This document shows positions 10,445-19,891 of a DNA stretch of 64,000 bases, piece after piece. Position numbers and translations under genes: made by a program. The notes beneath the pieces are model-generated. The model was not told the origin of the DNA. It saw only the letters and a list, made by a program, of their open reading frames with translations, and made no database searches. How positions within the stretch are numbered: the first letter of the stretch is position 1; each line of letters starts with the position of its first letter. Source of the DNA: Thermotoga sp. SG1 (GTDB lineage: Bacteria; Thermotogota; Thermotogae; Thermotogales; Thermotogaceae); assembly GCF_002865985.1 (NCBI RefSeq), contig NZ_LNDD01000002.1:92563-156562 (forward strand), read 5' to 3'.

Positions 10445-12079
10445 ATGAAAAAATTCCTTCTTATAGTGTGCTTAATTCTCTTCATCTTCGTTTCCTCCTG
10501 TACTCGAACAATTGAACAACAATCCCAGCCATTGATTTTCTTCTTTTCCAACTCTTCTAATCCTAAATATCCAGTAATTTATGAAATATTCATAAGGTCT
10601 TTCTATGACAGCGATGGTGACGGCATAGGGGATTTCGAAGGAGTAACGCAAAAGATCGATTACCTTAAAGGACTGGGAATAGATGCTGTCTGGTTCATGC
10701 CTTTCAATGAGTCTGTCTCATATCATGGTTACGACGTTGTTGATTACTACGATGTAGAAGATGATTATGGAACAATGGAAGACTTTGAAAATATGGTTCA
10801 AGAACTTCATAGAAACGGCATCAAAGTTATTATGGACCTTGTAATCAATCACACCTCCGATCAACATCCCTGGTTCAAAGACGCCGTAGAGAATACAACG
10901 AGCTCATCGTACTGGAACTACTACATCATGAGCCTTGAAGACCACTCCGGCCAGGATCATTGGCACTGGAAGGTGAATTCAAGAGGGCAAAAGGTATGGT
11001 ATTTTGGGTTGTTTGGTCATACGATGCCAGATTTGAACCACGATAATCCAAAAGTGAGAGAAGAAGTGAAAAATATAGTTGATTTTTGGTTAGGAAAAGG
11101 AGTAGACGGTTTCAGAATAGATGCCGCGAAGCACATATATGGATGGTCTTGGGACGACGGAATTGAGTCATCGGCAAACTATTTCTATTGGTTCAAAGAT
11201 TACGTTCTTTCTAGAAAGTCCGATGCCGTAATTGTGGGTGAAGTACTTAGTGGGAGCACATACGACCTTTCGATCTATCCCATCCCTGTTTTTAACTTTG
11301 CTCTTATGTATGGTATAAGAAGCAACATCGAAGGAATCGATGGGCTTTTGGAAAACAACTGGGTTGAAAATTCATTCCCTTTTCTAGAAAACCACGATTT
11401 AAATCGGTTCTTCTCACACGTCCAGGATGTATATAACATGTTTGATACATCCTATTACGAATCTGTAAAAAAGCGCGTAGCCCTGTGGTATTTCCTAATT
11501 TTCACAGTAAAAGGTCCTCCTGTGATTTACTACGGAGGAGAGATAGGAACAAGGGGGTTCAAGTGGTACGGTCCCGTCTACGATGAGCCATTAAGAGAAC
11601 CCATGCAATGGTATTCAAGTGGAAGTGGAGAAGGGCAAACTTTCTGGACCAAAGAGGTGTATCAAAAGGAAAATGTAACATTTGGAGACGCAAACGTTGA
11701 CGGATGCATATACGATGATCCATTTGATGGTTTTTCTGTTGAAGAACAGGAAAAAGATTCACAAAGCCTTTTGAATTTCTTCAAATTCATGTTGAATTTC
11801 AGAAAAAAGCACAACGCCATTTTGAATGGAGATCAGAAAATCTTCAGAGACTGGAAAAACCTAATAGCTTTCTATCGGATTTCCAGTGATGAAGAATTAC
11901 TTGTGGTTTTGAATCCTGATCCAACATGGCAAAATACTTTCACTTTCGAAAAGGATATGGTCATGATCCTTGAGGTGGATTTTAAGAGTTTCACTTGGAA
12001 TGAAAATAAAAGATCTTTCTCAGCCGGAGAAACATTCACGGTTTCTCCAATGAAGGCATACATATTCATCAAAGAGTGA
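10445..12079 (+). CDS. amyA: Lipoprotein alpha-amylase, GH13
   Basis: Cell-surface alpha-amylase that cuts internal alpha-1,4 links of starch. From the ATG at 10445 (ribosome site AAGGAGG seven bases before) it has 544 residues. The signal peptide ends VSSC with lipobox Cys19, so the enzyme is probably lipid-anchored outside the cell. GH13 motifs: DLVINH near 131, DGFRIDAAKH with Asp226, VGEV with Glu266 and ENHD with Asp318; DSDGDGIGD near 55 looks like a calcium loop. An in-frame ATG at 10418 would add nine residues and fuse to a stop-start TAATG. It is first gene of a polycistron running to pulA. T. maritima AmyA is a known lipoprotein amylase. Confidence 0.94.
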   Translation: MKKFLLIVCLILFIFVSSCTRTIEQQSQPLIFFFSNSSNPKYPVIYEIFIRSFYDSDGDGIGDFEGVTQKIDYLKGLGIDAVWFMPFNESVSYHGYDVVDYYDVEDDYGTMEDFENMVQELHRNGIKVIMDLVINHTSDQHPWFKDAVENTTSSSYWNYYIMSLEDHSGQDHWHWKVNSRGQKVWYFGLFGHTMPDLNHDNPKVREEVKNIVDFWLGKGVDGFRIDAAKHIYGWSWDDGIESSANYFYWFKDYVLSRKSDAVIVGEVLSGSTYDLSIYPIPVFNFALMYGIRSNIEGIDGLLENNWVENSFPFLENHDLNRFFSHVQDVYNMFDTSYYESVKKRVALWYFLIFTVKGPPVIYYGGEIGTRGFKWYGPVYDEPLREPMQWYSSGSGEGQTFWTKEVYQKENVTFGDANVDGCIYDDPFDGFSVEEQEKDSQSLLNFFKFMLNFRKKHNAILNGDQKIFRDWKNLIAFYRISSDEELLVVLNPDPTWQNTFTFEKDMVMILEVDFKSFTWNENKRSFSAGETFTVSPMKAYIFIKE

Positions 12080-12091
12080 GGAGGTGCGAAA

Positions 12092-13444
12092 ATGAAGAAG
12101 TTACTTTTGGTTTTGCTGGTTGTTTCCTTTGTGCTCTATGGATGTCTGAGGACACCGCCGGTGGTTAAAGGGATGGTTTCTGTGGATGGGGATTTGAATG
12201 ACTGGGGAGACAAAGTAAAATCCGATGCCGCTGACGATTCAAAGTGGGGCTCGGACAACGAACTTTTGAAGGCAGGGCTTTTGTTCGATGGAGAAAATGT
12301 CTACATTTCTGGCGAATATGTTCTTGGTGGTGACGGCAATCAAAACGTGTTTCTGGCTTTGGTCGACCTTGTTGGTGTGAGTGGATCTCAGACAGTTTCT
12401 TACACGGGTTTAAACAATGCAACAAGAGAGTTCAAGAATGAATATGGAGACATAGACATCATAGTCGAAGTAGCCCAGGATAACAGTTACAAAGTCTGGA
12501 GAGTAGCGCAAGACGGCACGCTGACAGAGATAACAGATCAGGTGAGTGCGCAGTTTGGAACAGGTTCTACAATAGTTGAGCTTTCAATTCCCATCACCGA
12601 ACAGGTTGATCAGGTAAAGGCCGCCTTTGCCATCAGTGGTGGAACAGGCGGAGGAAACCAGTGGATTGGAGACTTCTATCCTAATCATCCTGATCACGAT
12701 GCAACATCGGATGGTGGTCTTCCACAGCCAGCATCCGTTGTGAACTTCGTTGTGTGTGACAGCCAGGGCAATGTGACAGAAGAGGCAAATCAGACAGAAC
12801 CCACTCCAGAAGAACCCACCACCCCAGAACCTTCAACTACAATCGTTGTAGATGGAGATCTGAGTGATCTTGGAACTCCCGTTGCAACGAGTACAAATCC
12901 TGGTGGAGGAAACGGTGCAGACCTGTACCAGCTTTATGTAACTTACGATGCAACATATCTCTATATAGGATTTGATACTCGAAACTCAGAATCTTGGGGT
13001 GCTGCTTATGGAATAGGTATCGACACAAAACCAGGCGGTTATTATACTGGAGACAATGATGCATGGGGAAGAAAGATAAACTTCGATGCTGGATATGCTG
13101 TGGATTATGAGATCTACTTCTGGTGGGACGGAGGATCTGGTTTAGGCAGTAACAATTTCTGTACGTTTGATGGTTCTAGCTGGGATTACAAGACGATAAC
13201 CGATATTTCAGGAATATTTGCTCATACAGGAGACACAACGAATGGTCTTCAAACGATGGAGATCGCTATTCCCTGGGAAAAAATTGGTGGAAAGCAGGAT
13301 ATAGCTTTGATTGTCTGGGTGGCAGGAGGCGACAATTCTTCAGCTGTGGATAGTATTCCTGATGATAGTACTGTTGGTGATAACGCTAATGAATGGGGTG
13401 ATTCTGACACGTTCACAAGCTTGTACTTTCTTTCTGTAAATTGA
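12092..13444 (+). CDS. Lipoprotein with two beta-sandwich binding modules
   Basis: I do not know a characterised relative by name. Residues 1-18 form a lipoprotein signal (VLYGC). Two modules follow, each opening with the same signature: VSVDGDLNDWGDK near residue 30 and IVVDGDLSDLGTP near 250, joined by a Pro/Thr/Glu linker. VDGDLxDW followed by Asp-rich beta-strands resembles the C-terminal modules of glucodextranase and amylopullulanase (Glucodextran_C or DOMON-like), which bind carbohydrate or the cell envelope. No catalytic motif is visible. It lies 12 bases after amyA with a GAGGAGGTG site, inside the amylase-pullulanase operon, so a role in holding glucans or anchoring enzymes is the likeliest guess. 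Confidence 0.75.
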   Translation: MKKLLLVLLVVSFVLYGCLRTPPVVKGMVSVDGDLNDWGDKVKSDAADDSKWGSDNELLKAGLLFDGENVYISGEYVLGGDGNQNVFLALVDLVGVSGSQTVSYTGLNNATREFKNEYGDIDIIVEVAQDNSYKVWRVAQDGTLTEITDQVSAQFGTGSTIVELSIPITEQVDQVKAAFAISGGTGGGNQWIGDFYPNHPDHDATSDGGLPQPASVVNFVVCDSQGNVTEEANQTEPTPEEPTTPEPSTTIVVDGDLSDLGTPVATSTNPGGGNGADLYQLYVTYDATYLYIGFDTRNSESWGAAYGIGIDTKPGGYYTGDNDAWGRKINFDAGYAVDYEIYFWWDGGSGLGSNNFCTFDGSSWDYKTITDISGIFAHTGDTTNGLQTMEIAIPWEKIGGKQDIALIVWVAGGDNSSAVDSIPDDSTVGDNANEWGDSDTFTSLYFLSVN

Positions 13445-13457
13445 GGAGGTGAGTATC

Positions 13458-14111
13458 TTGAAAAAGATAATTTCTGCTCTTTTGCTAGTTGTGTTTCTTT
13501 CTGGTTGCATGACTTTGCTCAATATAAAGCTTCCAGATGGGGTTTACGTCGTTGGGGACTTTTCAAACGGAGTACCGAATCCAGAGTACAAAATGACGCT
13601 TCAGGGTGATTTTTACACCCTGGAGCTTTCTTCCTCCGTTTTGAACTTTGAAAATGACATCGCATGGTATCAGGTCGTGGTCGTCGAAAATGGAGAGGTG
13701 GTGAAGACCTCTTCTGGGATTCCATTGTGGAAGCAACTTGTAGGAGATAGCGTTACAGTGTACGCAACACCGAACTTGATGGAAAACAACACGGCAAAAG
13801 GAGTGGGAGACTCAGAAAAAGAAACACCTCCCTGGTACTGTGCTGGAGATTTCAACAACTGGGCACCTGAAGAGATGACCCTTCAAGATGGAAAGTTCAT
13901 ACTGAACACGGGATACACCATCTCTGCTAGTGAAACGGTAAAATACAAAATCGCAAGAAGCGAGGACTGGAAGCCGTACGAAGAACAGTTCGATGGGACA
14001 AGTTACAACGCTGGATACGGTATGGACGCAACCTTCACCGCCGACAAAGATGGAACGCTCGTCATAGAGTACGATCCAAGGACAAGCACGCTTCAAGCAC
14101 GTGTAGAGTGA
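13458..14111 (+). CDS. Lipoprotein with starch-binding-like fold
   Basis: A 217-residue lipoprotein starting at a TTG (13458), eight bases after AGGAGG; the signal peptide ends FLSGC. The mature part has two E-set-like stretches: LPDGVYVVGDFSNG near 28-41 and WYCAGDFNNWAPEEMTLQDGKF near 125-146. GDFNNW followed by a measured loop is the hallmark of CBM48/CBM20-type glycan-binding modules such as those on AMPK beta and isoamylases. No enzyme motif is seen. It is third gene of the operon, so it should act at the surface with the amylase. Which sugar it binds cannot be told from sequence. Confidence 0.75.
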   Translation: MKKIISALLLVVFLSGCMTLLNIKLPDGVYVVGDFSNGVPNPEYKMTLQGDFYTLELSSSVLNFENDIAWYQVVVVENGEVVKTSSGIPLWKQLVGDSVTVYATPNLMENNTAKGVGDSEKETPPWYCAGDFNNWAPEEMTLQDGKFILNTGYTISASETVKYKIARSEDWKPYEEQFDGTSYNAGYGMDATFTADKDGTLVIEYDPRTSTLQARVE

Positions 14112-14121
14112 GGTGAGAAAG

Positions 14122-15267
14122 ATGAAAAAACTCTGGATATTCATCTTCAGCGTGTTGATTTTGAGTTATGCGTTTTCGTTCTCCCCGTCAGGATCCATGA
14201 AGGTTGGCTATTCCTACGGTCTGGAAAATCAAACCGGGTCGAGCTACACAGAACTCTATCTTTCGGGGAACAACCTCTCCGGTGAGTTCACAACGAAAGA
14301 CCTGAAACTCGACTCCGGATACATAAACCTCGATACAGATCTGATAGACCTGAAGGCATATTACAACAGGTTGTTTGGTTCTACAGGAGACTGGATGGGA
14401 ATATACACCTTTGACGACGATGGAGAGCAGAGAAACGGTGTTGAGGTCACATCCTTTGGATTCAGGGGCGTGATCGCAGGCGATGTTCAGTACCTTCAGT
14501 ACCGTGGTGGTTTTTCTGATATTTCTTTCAGCATGATGGCAGGAAAACATTCCACGGTCAACGACCTTTACTTTGATTTCAACTGGGAGCCCAACCTGAG
14601 ATACTTTGGAGAAATCGGCGTGAGTTACGAGGAAAAAGTGGGCGCAGAGAATTTCTTCTACATGATGGGAATCTCTTCCGTTGACTGGAGACACGGTGCG
14701 AAGATAACTGGCGTTGGATCCGAAACACGTCTGGATTACTGTGACTTCGTGAACGACAATAGCCTGAAAGGGGAGATACTCGCAAACCTCTGGACAACAC
14801 TGGGAGATTTCAAACTCTGGATGGATTACAGGTTCAAGTCAAAAACCCCAAAGTACGGTTTTGAGTACTCAGCAAACGACCTCTGGTTCAAAGTCTGGAA
14901 AGAAGGAACGAAGTTTGACTCCGATATTCTCAACTGGGACGATTTTGGAATGGAAGTTGGAAAGAACTTCACTTTTATAGGCTTCAATGGAAAGGTCTCC
15001 TACAGGTTTGGAAAGCCCGCTCACGATTCCACAACGGCCATGGGAGAGGTTTTCTACGCAGAACTTTCCAGATCCTTTGGGAGCATAAATTTCTTCGCCA
15101 AATGGCAGTACTTGAACACGCTCTACACAGAGGCGTACACAGCCTATTACGAGTTGAAGGTGTCCCAGGGAAATTCTGAGTTCAAAATCGCCCTCGGTGA
15201 TGGAGATTTTTCAAGCAAAACGACGTTTCAGAAAAAGGTTACCCTTGAATTTTCAACATGGTGGTAA
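14122..15267 (+). CDS. Secreted beta-strand-rich envelope protein, probable porin-like barrel
   Basis: From the ATG at 14122 (GAGGTGAG upstream) it has 381 residues. A signal peptide of about 20 residues (MKKLWIFIFSVLILSYAFS) is followed by alternating polar and hydrophobic stretches rich in Tyr, Phe, Trp and Gly, with no hydrophobic helices. The chain ends LEFSTWW, an aromatic terminus as in outer-membrane barrels. I infer a beta-barrel of the Thermotoga outer sheath (toga). Its place between starch-binding lipoproteins and the CBM48 protein suggests a pore or receptor for maltodextrins. I recognise no named family. Confidence 0.65.
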   Translation: MKKLWIFIFSVLILSYAFSFSPSGSMKVGYSYGLENQTGSSYTELYLSGNNLSGEFTTKDLKLDSGYINLDTDLIDLKAYYNRLFGSTGDWMGIYTFDDDGEQRNGVEVTSFGFRGVIAGDVQYLQYRGGFSDISFSMMAGKHSTVNDLYFDFNWEPNLRYFGEIGVSYEEKVGAENFFYMMGISSVDWRHGAKITGVGSETRLDYCDFVNDNSLKGEILANLWTTLGDFKLWMDYRFKSKTPKYGFEYSANDLWFKVWKEGTKFDSDILNWDDFGMEVGKNFTFIGFNGKVSYRFGKPAHDSTTAMGEVFYAELSRSFGSINFFAKWQYLNTLYTEAYTAYYELKVSQGNSEFKIALGDGDFSSKTTFQKKVTLEFSTWW

Positions 15268-15282
15268 GGAGGTGCTTGGGGC

Positions 15283-17265
15283 ATGAAAAAGATCCTGCTT
15301 TTTGCTGTTTTGCTGATGAGTATCTTCGCGTTCTCTGATGTCTTCGTCGAAAACGGCAAGGTGGTTTTCACCTTCGAGTGGGAAGGTGCAAAAGTGGTTT
15401 ATCTTGCCGGAACTTTTAACAACTGGAGTCCAACGGCCCTTCCAATGGAAGAAGTTGAATCCGGACTCTGGAGAGTAGAGCTTGAACTTGAACCTGGAAC
15501 GTACCAGTACAAGTACGTGATAGATGGCACCATGTGGAAGGAAGATCCACGCGCTCCAGGATACGTGGACGATGGATTTGGGGGCTACAACGGAATATTC
15601 ACCCTCGTAGAAAAAGACGGAGAACTCTTTATCGTTGGCCCTCAGAAGAAAGGAGAGGAAAAAGAATACGAACCCAATCCAGAAAGGGAAGACACCATAT
15701 TTGTTGAAGATGGCGTTGTGGTTATCAGATACTACAACCCCGATGCTGAGTTTGTAACCATAGCCGGAAATTTCAACAACTGGAACGCAGAGGAGATAGA
15801 AATGTACCCAATAGAGGACGGCTGGTGGGAGGGAGTTCTGGAACTTGGTCCTGGTATCTACGAATACAAGTTTGTTGTCAACGGAGAAAAATGGGTCACA
15901 GATCCAAATGCGTTCGCGTTCGTTGACGATGGATTTGGAGGAAAAAATGGAGTTTTCGAAGTCTATGAAGAGAACGGGGAACTGAAGGTGAAATCTCCTG
16001 TTGAAAAGGAAAAGAGCATCGCTGAAGAAAAAGAACCTGTTGTTCAGGAAAGCACTCTCAAAGAGGGTCTCACTGTGGAAGGTGGATACGTCGTTTTTGC
16101 CGTTAAGAAACCAGAAGCTTCTGAAGCTTATGTTGCTGGAAGCTTCAACAACTGGAGTACAACGGCAAACCCAATGGAAAGAAAGGGAGATCTGTGGGTA
16201 GCAAGGATCAAATTGACACCAGGAACCTACCAATACAAATATGTCTTCACGATAGCAGGAAGCCAGGTCTGGCAGGAAGATCCTTACGCTCCTTCCTATG
16301 TGCCCGATGGTTTTGGAGGAAAAAATGGTGCCTTCAGGCTCGTGGAGAAAGATGGAGAACTGGTGATAGAACCACTTGAGGAGAAAACAAGCGGTGAAAC
16401 ACCGTTCTTTGGAAAATACTCCATTTACTTGACTTATCAGTATGCAACGGATACGTTTTTGAATCCTCTCGTAGGCTCTCATAATCTCACTCTTGGAGTG
16501 CGAACCGATCTTTTGAAGGCAACTCTCAGTTTCAACCCTGGTGGATCTTTGCTTGAAAGTGCAAAGATAGATGTGGAAAGCGATGGTTTCAAGGTCTTTG
16601 GTCACTACAACGCACCCATTCTGGGTGAAGAAACACCTTACGAAGGATGGTTCCACAAAACCGGTTTTGGTCTGGGAATTTCCGTTCTTTCGTACGAGAT
16701 CATAGCTGATGTAGGATTCGACACCGATGCCAAAAAAGAAAGATTTCTCCTTGGTGTTTCAGGAGAAAACTTCGGTGCGTATTTTGGTATCAACTACCTT
16801 CTTGGAGTGGAAAAGGTGAATCTTTTGGGCTTCTTCTCCTTTGATCTTCTCGGTGCCACGACGACCATCTGGACAGGAACGATTTTCGACAAGCCTGTTC
16901 TTTATTTCGTGAATCTTTCAATCGATGCCGATGCCTACGATCTGAACTACCTCTATTACGAGAAAACCTCCACCGACGATAAAGGCCTTCTGAAGGCCAG
17001 TCTGGATATCTTCAATCTGGAACTTTATGGAGATTACAACATGAACAACAACACCTACACCGTGAGTGCAGGATACGTGTTCGATGATACTTATGTTCTT
17101 GGTCTTTCCTACAGATATGGTGATTACAACAATTTTGAAACTGATCCTGACTGGATTTCTGTCTTTGGAGAACTCAGAAACGACACGGCAAAGGCAAGGC
17201 TCAGTGTTATATACGATGCCTACAAGAACATCTATATGAACTTCTACGGTGAAGTCAATTTCTGA
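15283..17265 (+). CDS. Three CBM48-like modules fused to a probable outer-sheath barrel
   Basis: 660 residues with an 18-residue signal peptide. Three tandem modules of about 100 residues follow, at about 20-119, 138-237 and 260-364. Each carries AGxFNNW, then PGxYxYKxV, then W-(K/V/Q)-(E/T)-DPxAxxxVxDGFGG; the spacing matches AMPK-type glycogen-binding (CBM48) domains. From about 376 to the end come amphipathic strands, finishing FYGEVNF with a terminal Phe, as in barrel proteins. I infer an envelope barrel displaying three glucan-binding domains. It starts 15 bases after the previous gene and precedes pulA. No catalytic residues were found. The module calls are firm; the barrel is inference. 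Confidence 0.8.
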   Translation: MKKILLFAVLLMSIFAFSDVFVENGKVVFTFEWEGAKVVYLAGTFNNWSPTALPMEEVESGLWRVELELEPGTYQYKYVIDGTMWKEDPRAPGYVDDGFGGYNGIFTLVEKDGELFIVGPQKKGEEKEYEPNPEREDTIFVEDGVVVIRYYNPDAEFVTIAGNFNNWNAEEIEMYPIEDGWWEGVLELGPGIYEYKFVVNGEKWVTDPNAFAFVDDGFGGKNGVFEVYEENGELKVKSPVEKEKSIAEEKEPVVQESTLKEGLTVEGGYVVFAVKKPEASEAYVAGSFNNWSTTANPMERKGDLWVARIKLTPGTYQYKYVFTIAGSQVWQEDPYAPSYVPDGFGGKNGAFRLVEKDGELVIEPLEEKTSGETPFFGKYSIYLTYQYATDTFLNPLVGSHNLTLGVRTDLLKATLSFNPGGSLLESAKIDVESDGFKVFGHYNAPILGEETPYEGWFHKTGFGLGISVLSYEIIADVGFDTDAKKERFLLGVSGENFGAYFGINYLLGVEKVNLLGFFSFDLLGATTTIWTGTIFDKPVLYFVNLSIDADAYDLNYLYYEKTSTDDKGLLKASLDIFNLELYGDYNMNNNTYTVSAGYVFDDTYVLGLSYRYGDYNNFETDPDWISVFGELRNDTAKARLSVIYDAYKNIYMNFYGEVNF

Positions 17266-17283
17266 AGGTGAGGTGATCTTTTC

Positions 17284-19815
17284 ATGAAGGTCAGACTCTG
17301 GATCCTGCTTGTTCTTCTTTTTGCTGCACTGATCTTTTCCGAAACCACCATAATAGTTCACTACCACCGGTACGATGGAAAGTACGACGGATGGAACCTC
17401 TGGATATGGCCTGTAGAACCCGTCTCCCAGGAAGGGAAAGCCTACCAGTTTACAGATGAAGACGACTTTGGTAAAGTTGCTATAGTGAAACTGCCTCTTG
17501 ATCTTACAAAGGTGGGGATCATCGTGAGACTCAACGAGTGGCAGGCAAAAGACGTTGCAAAAGACAGATTCATAGAGATAAAAGACGGAAAAGCAGAAGT
17601 GTGGATCCTTCAAGGAGTGGAGGAGATATTCTACGAAAAACCAGACACATCTCCTCGAATCTTCTTTGCACAGGCAAGATCGAACAAAGTGATAGAGGCA
17701 TTTTTAACAAACCCGCTTGATACCAAAAAGAAAGATCTTTTCAAAGTTACAGTAGACGGAAAAGAGATTCCCATCTCCAGGGTGGAAAAGGCAGATCCTA
17801 CGGATGTGGATGTGACAAACTACGTGAGGGTCGTTCTCTCTGAGCCTTTGAGGGAAGAAGATCTCAGAAAAGATGTGGAGCTGATCGTGGAAGGATACAA
17901 ACCTGCAAGGGTCATCATGATGGAGATCCTGGACGATTACTATTACGACGGTGAACTTGGAGCCATTTACTCTCCTGAGAGAACGATCTTCAGAGTATGG
18001 TCTCCCGTTGCAAAGTGGGCGAAGGTGCTTCTTTTCAGAAACGGAGATGACGCAGAACCGTTCAAAGAAGTGGATATGGACTACAGAGGAAACGGCGTGT
18101 GGGAAGCGGTGGTGGAAGGAAATCTGGATGGAGTTTTCTATCTTTACCAACTGGAAAGTTATGGAAAGGTGAGAACAACGGTCGATCCTTATTCCAAAGC
18201 AGTTTACGCAAACGGCAAAAAGAGCGCCGTGGTGGATCTCTCTAAAACGAATCCAGAAGACTGGGAAAGCGACAAAGGGCCACAGATCGGAGGATATGAA
18301 GACGCTATAATCTACGAGATTCACATAGCAGACATAACCGGTCTTGAAAACTCCGGAGTGAAAAACAGAGGACTTTACCTTGGACTCACAGAGGGGAACA
18401 CTAAAGGGCCTGGTGGAGTGACAACGGGCCTTTCACACCTTGTGGAACTTGGTGTTACGCACGTTCACATACTGCCTTTCTTCGATTTCTACACGGGGGA
18501 TGAACTGGACAAAGACTTCGAAAAGTACTACAACTGGGGCTACGATCCTTACCTTTTCATGGTACCTGAAGGGAGATACTCAACGGATCCAAAGAATCCA
18601 TACACGAGAATCAGAGAAGTCAAAGAGATGGTGAAAGCCCTGCACAGAAACGGTATAGGCGTGATTATGGACATGGTGTTTCCTCACACTTACGGTATTG
18701 GAGAACTCTCTGCCTTCGATCAGACGGTACCCTACTACTTCTACAGGATCGACAAGACAGGAGCATATCTGAACGAAAGCGGAGTAGGAAACGTCATCGC
18801 AAGTGAAAGACCCATGATGAGAAAATTCATCGTGGATACTGTGACATACTGGGTAAAAGAGTACCACATAGACGGTTTCAGATTCGATCAGATGGGTCTT
18901 ATAGACAAAAAGACCATGTTGGAATTGGAGAAAGCCCTCCACAAGATCGATCCAACGATCATCATCTACGGTGAACCCTGGGGCGGCTGGGGTGCTCCCA
19001 TAAGGTTTGGAAAGAACGATGTTACCGGCACACACGTAGCCGCCTTCAACGATGAGTTCAGAGATGCAATAAGAGGTTCTGTGTTCAATCCAAGCGTCAA
19101 AGGATTTGCGATGGGTGGATATGGAAAAGAGACCAAGATCAAAAGAGGTGTTGTGGGAAGCATCAACTACGATGGAAAACTCATAAAGAGTTTTGCTTCA
19201 GACCCCGAAGAGACCATCAACTACGTTGCTTGTCATGACAACCACACCTTGTGGGATAAAAACTACCTTGCCGCAAAAGCAGACAAAAAGAAAAAATGGA
19301 CCGAAGAAGAGTTGAAGAACGCTCAAAAGCTTTCTGGGGCAATAATACTCACTTCTCAAGGGGTTGCCTTCCTCCACGGAGGGCAGGATTTCTGCAGGAC
19401 GAAGAACTTCAACGACAACTCCTACAACGCTCCCATCTCGATAAACGGATTCGACTACGAAAGAAAGCTTCAGTTCATAGATGTGTTCAATTATTACAAA
19501 GGGCTCATAAAACTCAGAAAGGAACATCCTGCATTCAGACTAAAAACTGCAGAGGAGATTAAAAAGCACCTGGAGTTTCTGCCTGGTGGAAGAAGGATCG
19601 TTGCGTTCATGCTCAAAGATCACGCAGGTGGAGATCCGTGGAAAGACATAGTGGTGATTTACAACGGAAATCTAGAAAAAGAAACATACAAACTTCCGGA
19701 AGGAAAGTGGAACCTCGTTGTGAATGGACAAAAAGCGGGTACAGAAGTGATCGAGGTTGTAGAAGGAACGATCGAACTGGAACCACTCTCTGCCTACGTT
19801 CTGTACAGGGAATGA
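17284..19815 (+). CDS. pulA: Pullulanase type I, GH13
   Basis: Secreted enzyme that cuts alpha-1,6 branches of pullulan and starch. A signal peptide (about 1-19) is followed by a CBM41-like starch-binding domain ([21 protein letters not shown] near 22-42, to about 125) and an E-set/CBM48 region (about 225-310). The type I pullulanase signature YNWGYDP is at 416-422. GH13 catalytic residues fit Asp535 in GFRFDQMG, Glu564 in YGEPWGG and Asp652 in CHDNHTLWD. At 843 residues it matches the T. maritima enzyme in size. It is the last enzyme of the amyA operon, so debranching and endo-cutting are co-ordered and feed MalEFG. Confidence 0.95.
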   Translation: MKVRLWILLVLLFAALIFSETTIIVHYHRYDGKYDGWNLWIWPVEPVSQEGKAYQFTDEDDFGKVAIVKLPLDLTKVGIIVRLNEWQAKDVAKDRFIEIKDGKAEVWILQGVEEIFYEKPDTSPRIFFAQARSNKVIEAFLTNPLDTKKKDLFKVTVDGKEIPISRVEKADPTDVDVTNYVRVVLSEPLREEDLRKDVELIVEGYKPARVIMMEILDDYYYDGELGAIYSPERTIFRVWSPVAKWAKVLLFRNGDDAEPFKEVDMDYRGNGVWEAVVEGNLDGVFYLYQLESYGKVRTTVDPYSKAVYANGKKSAVVDLSKTNPEDWESDKGPQIGGYEDAIIYEIHIADITGLENSGVKNRGLYLGLTEGNTKGPGGVTTGLSHLVELGVTHVHILPFFDFYTGDELDKDFEKYYNWGYDPYLFMVPEGRYSTDPKNPYTRIREVKEMVKALHRNGIGVIMDMVFPHTYGIGELSAFDQTVPYYFYRIDKTGAYLNESGVGNVIASERPMMRKFIVDTVTYWVKEYHIDGFRFDQMGLIDKKTMLELEKALHKIDPTIIIYGEPWGGWGAPIRFGKNDVTGTHVAAFNDEFRDAIRGSVFNPSVKGFAMGGYGKETKIKRGVVGSINYDGKLIKSFASDPEETINYVACHDNHTLWDKNYLAAKADKKKKWTEEELKNAQKLSGAIILTSQGVAFLHGGQDFCRTKNFNDNSYNAPISINGFDYERKLQFIDVFNYYKGLIKLRKEHPAFRLKTAEEIKKHLEFLPGGRRIVAFMLKDHAGGDPWKDIVVIYNGNLEKETYKLPEGKWNLVVNGQKAGTEVIEVVEGTIELEPLSAYVLYRE

Positions 19816-19840
19816 AGGAAGTGATAAAATGCCACAAGAA

Positions 19841-19860
19841 GCCCCAGCATCTGCTGGGGC
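19841..19860 (+). terminator. Hairpin after pulA
   Basis: GCCCCAGC and GCTGGGGC form an 8-bp hairpin with an ATCT loop, followed by TTTGAGATTC. The T tract is short, so it may be a leaky terminator with read-through into the WD40 gene. Confidence 0.65.
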
Positions 19861-19891
19861 TTTGAGATTCAATTCGGGAGGTTGATTTACG

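Noticed and set aside
15253..16656. 467-codon open frame on the minus strand opposite the CBM48 protein gene
   Set aside because: It lies wholly antisense to a clear gene with domains and ribosome site, is rich in Phe, Cys and Ser as expected of a shadow frame, and has no ribosome site.
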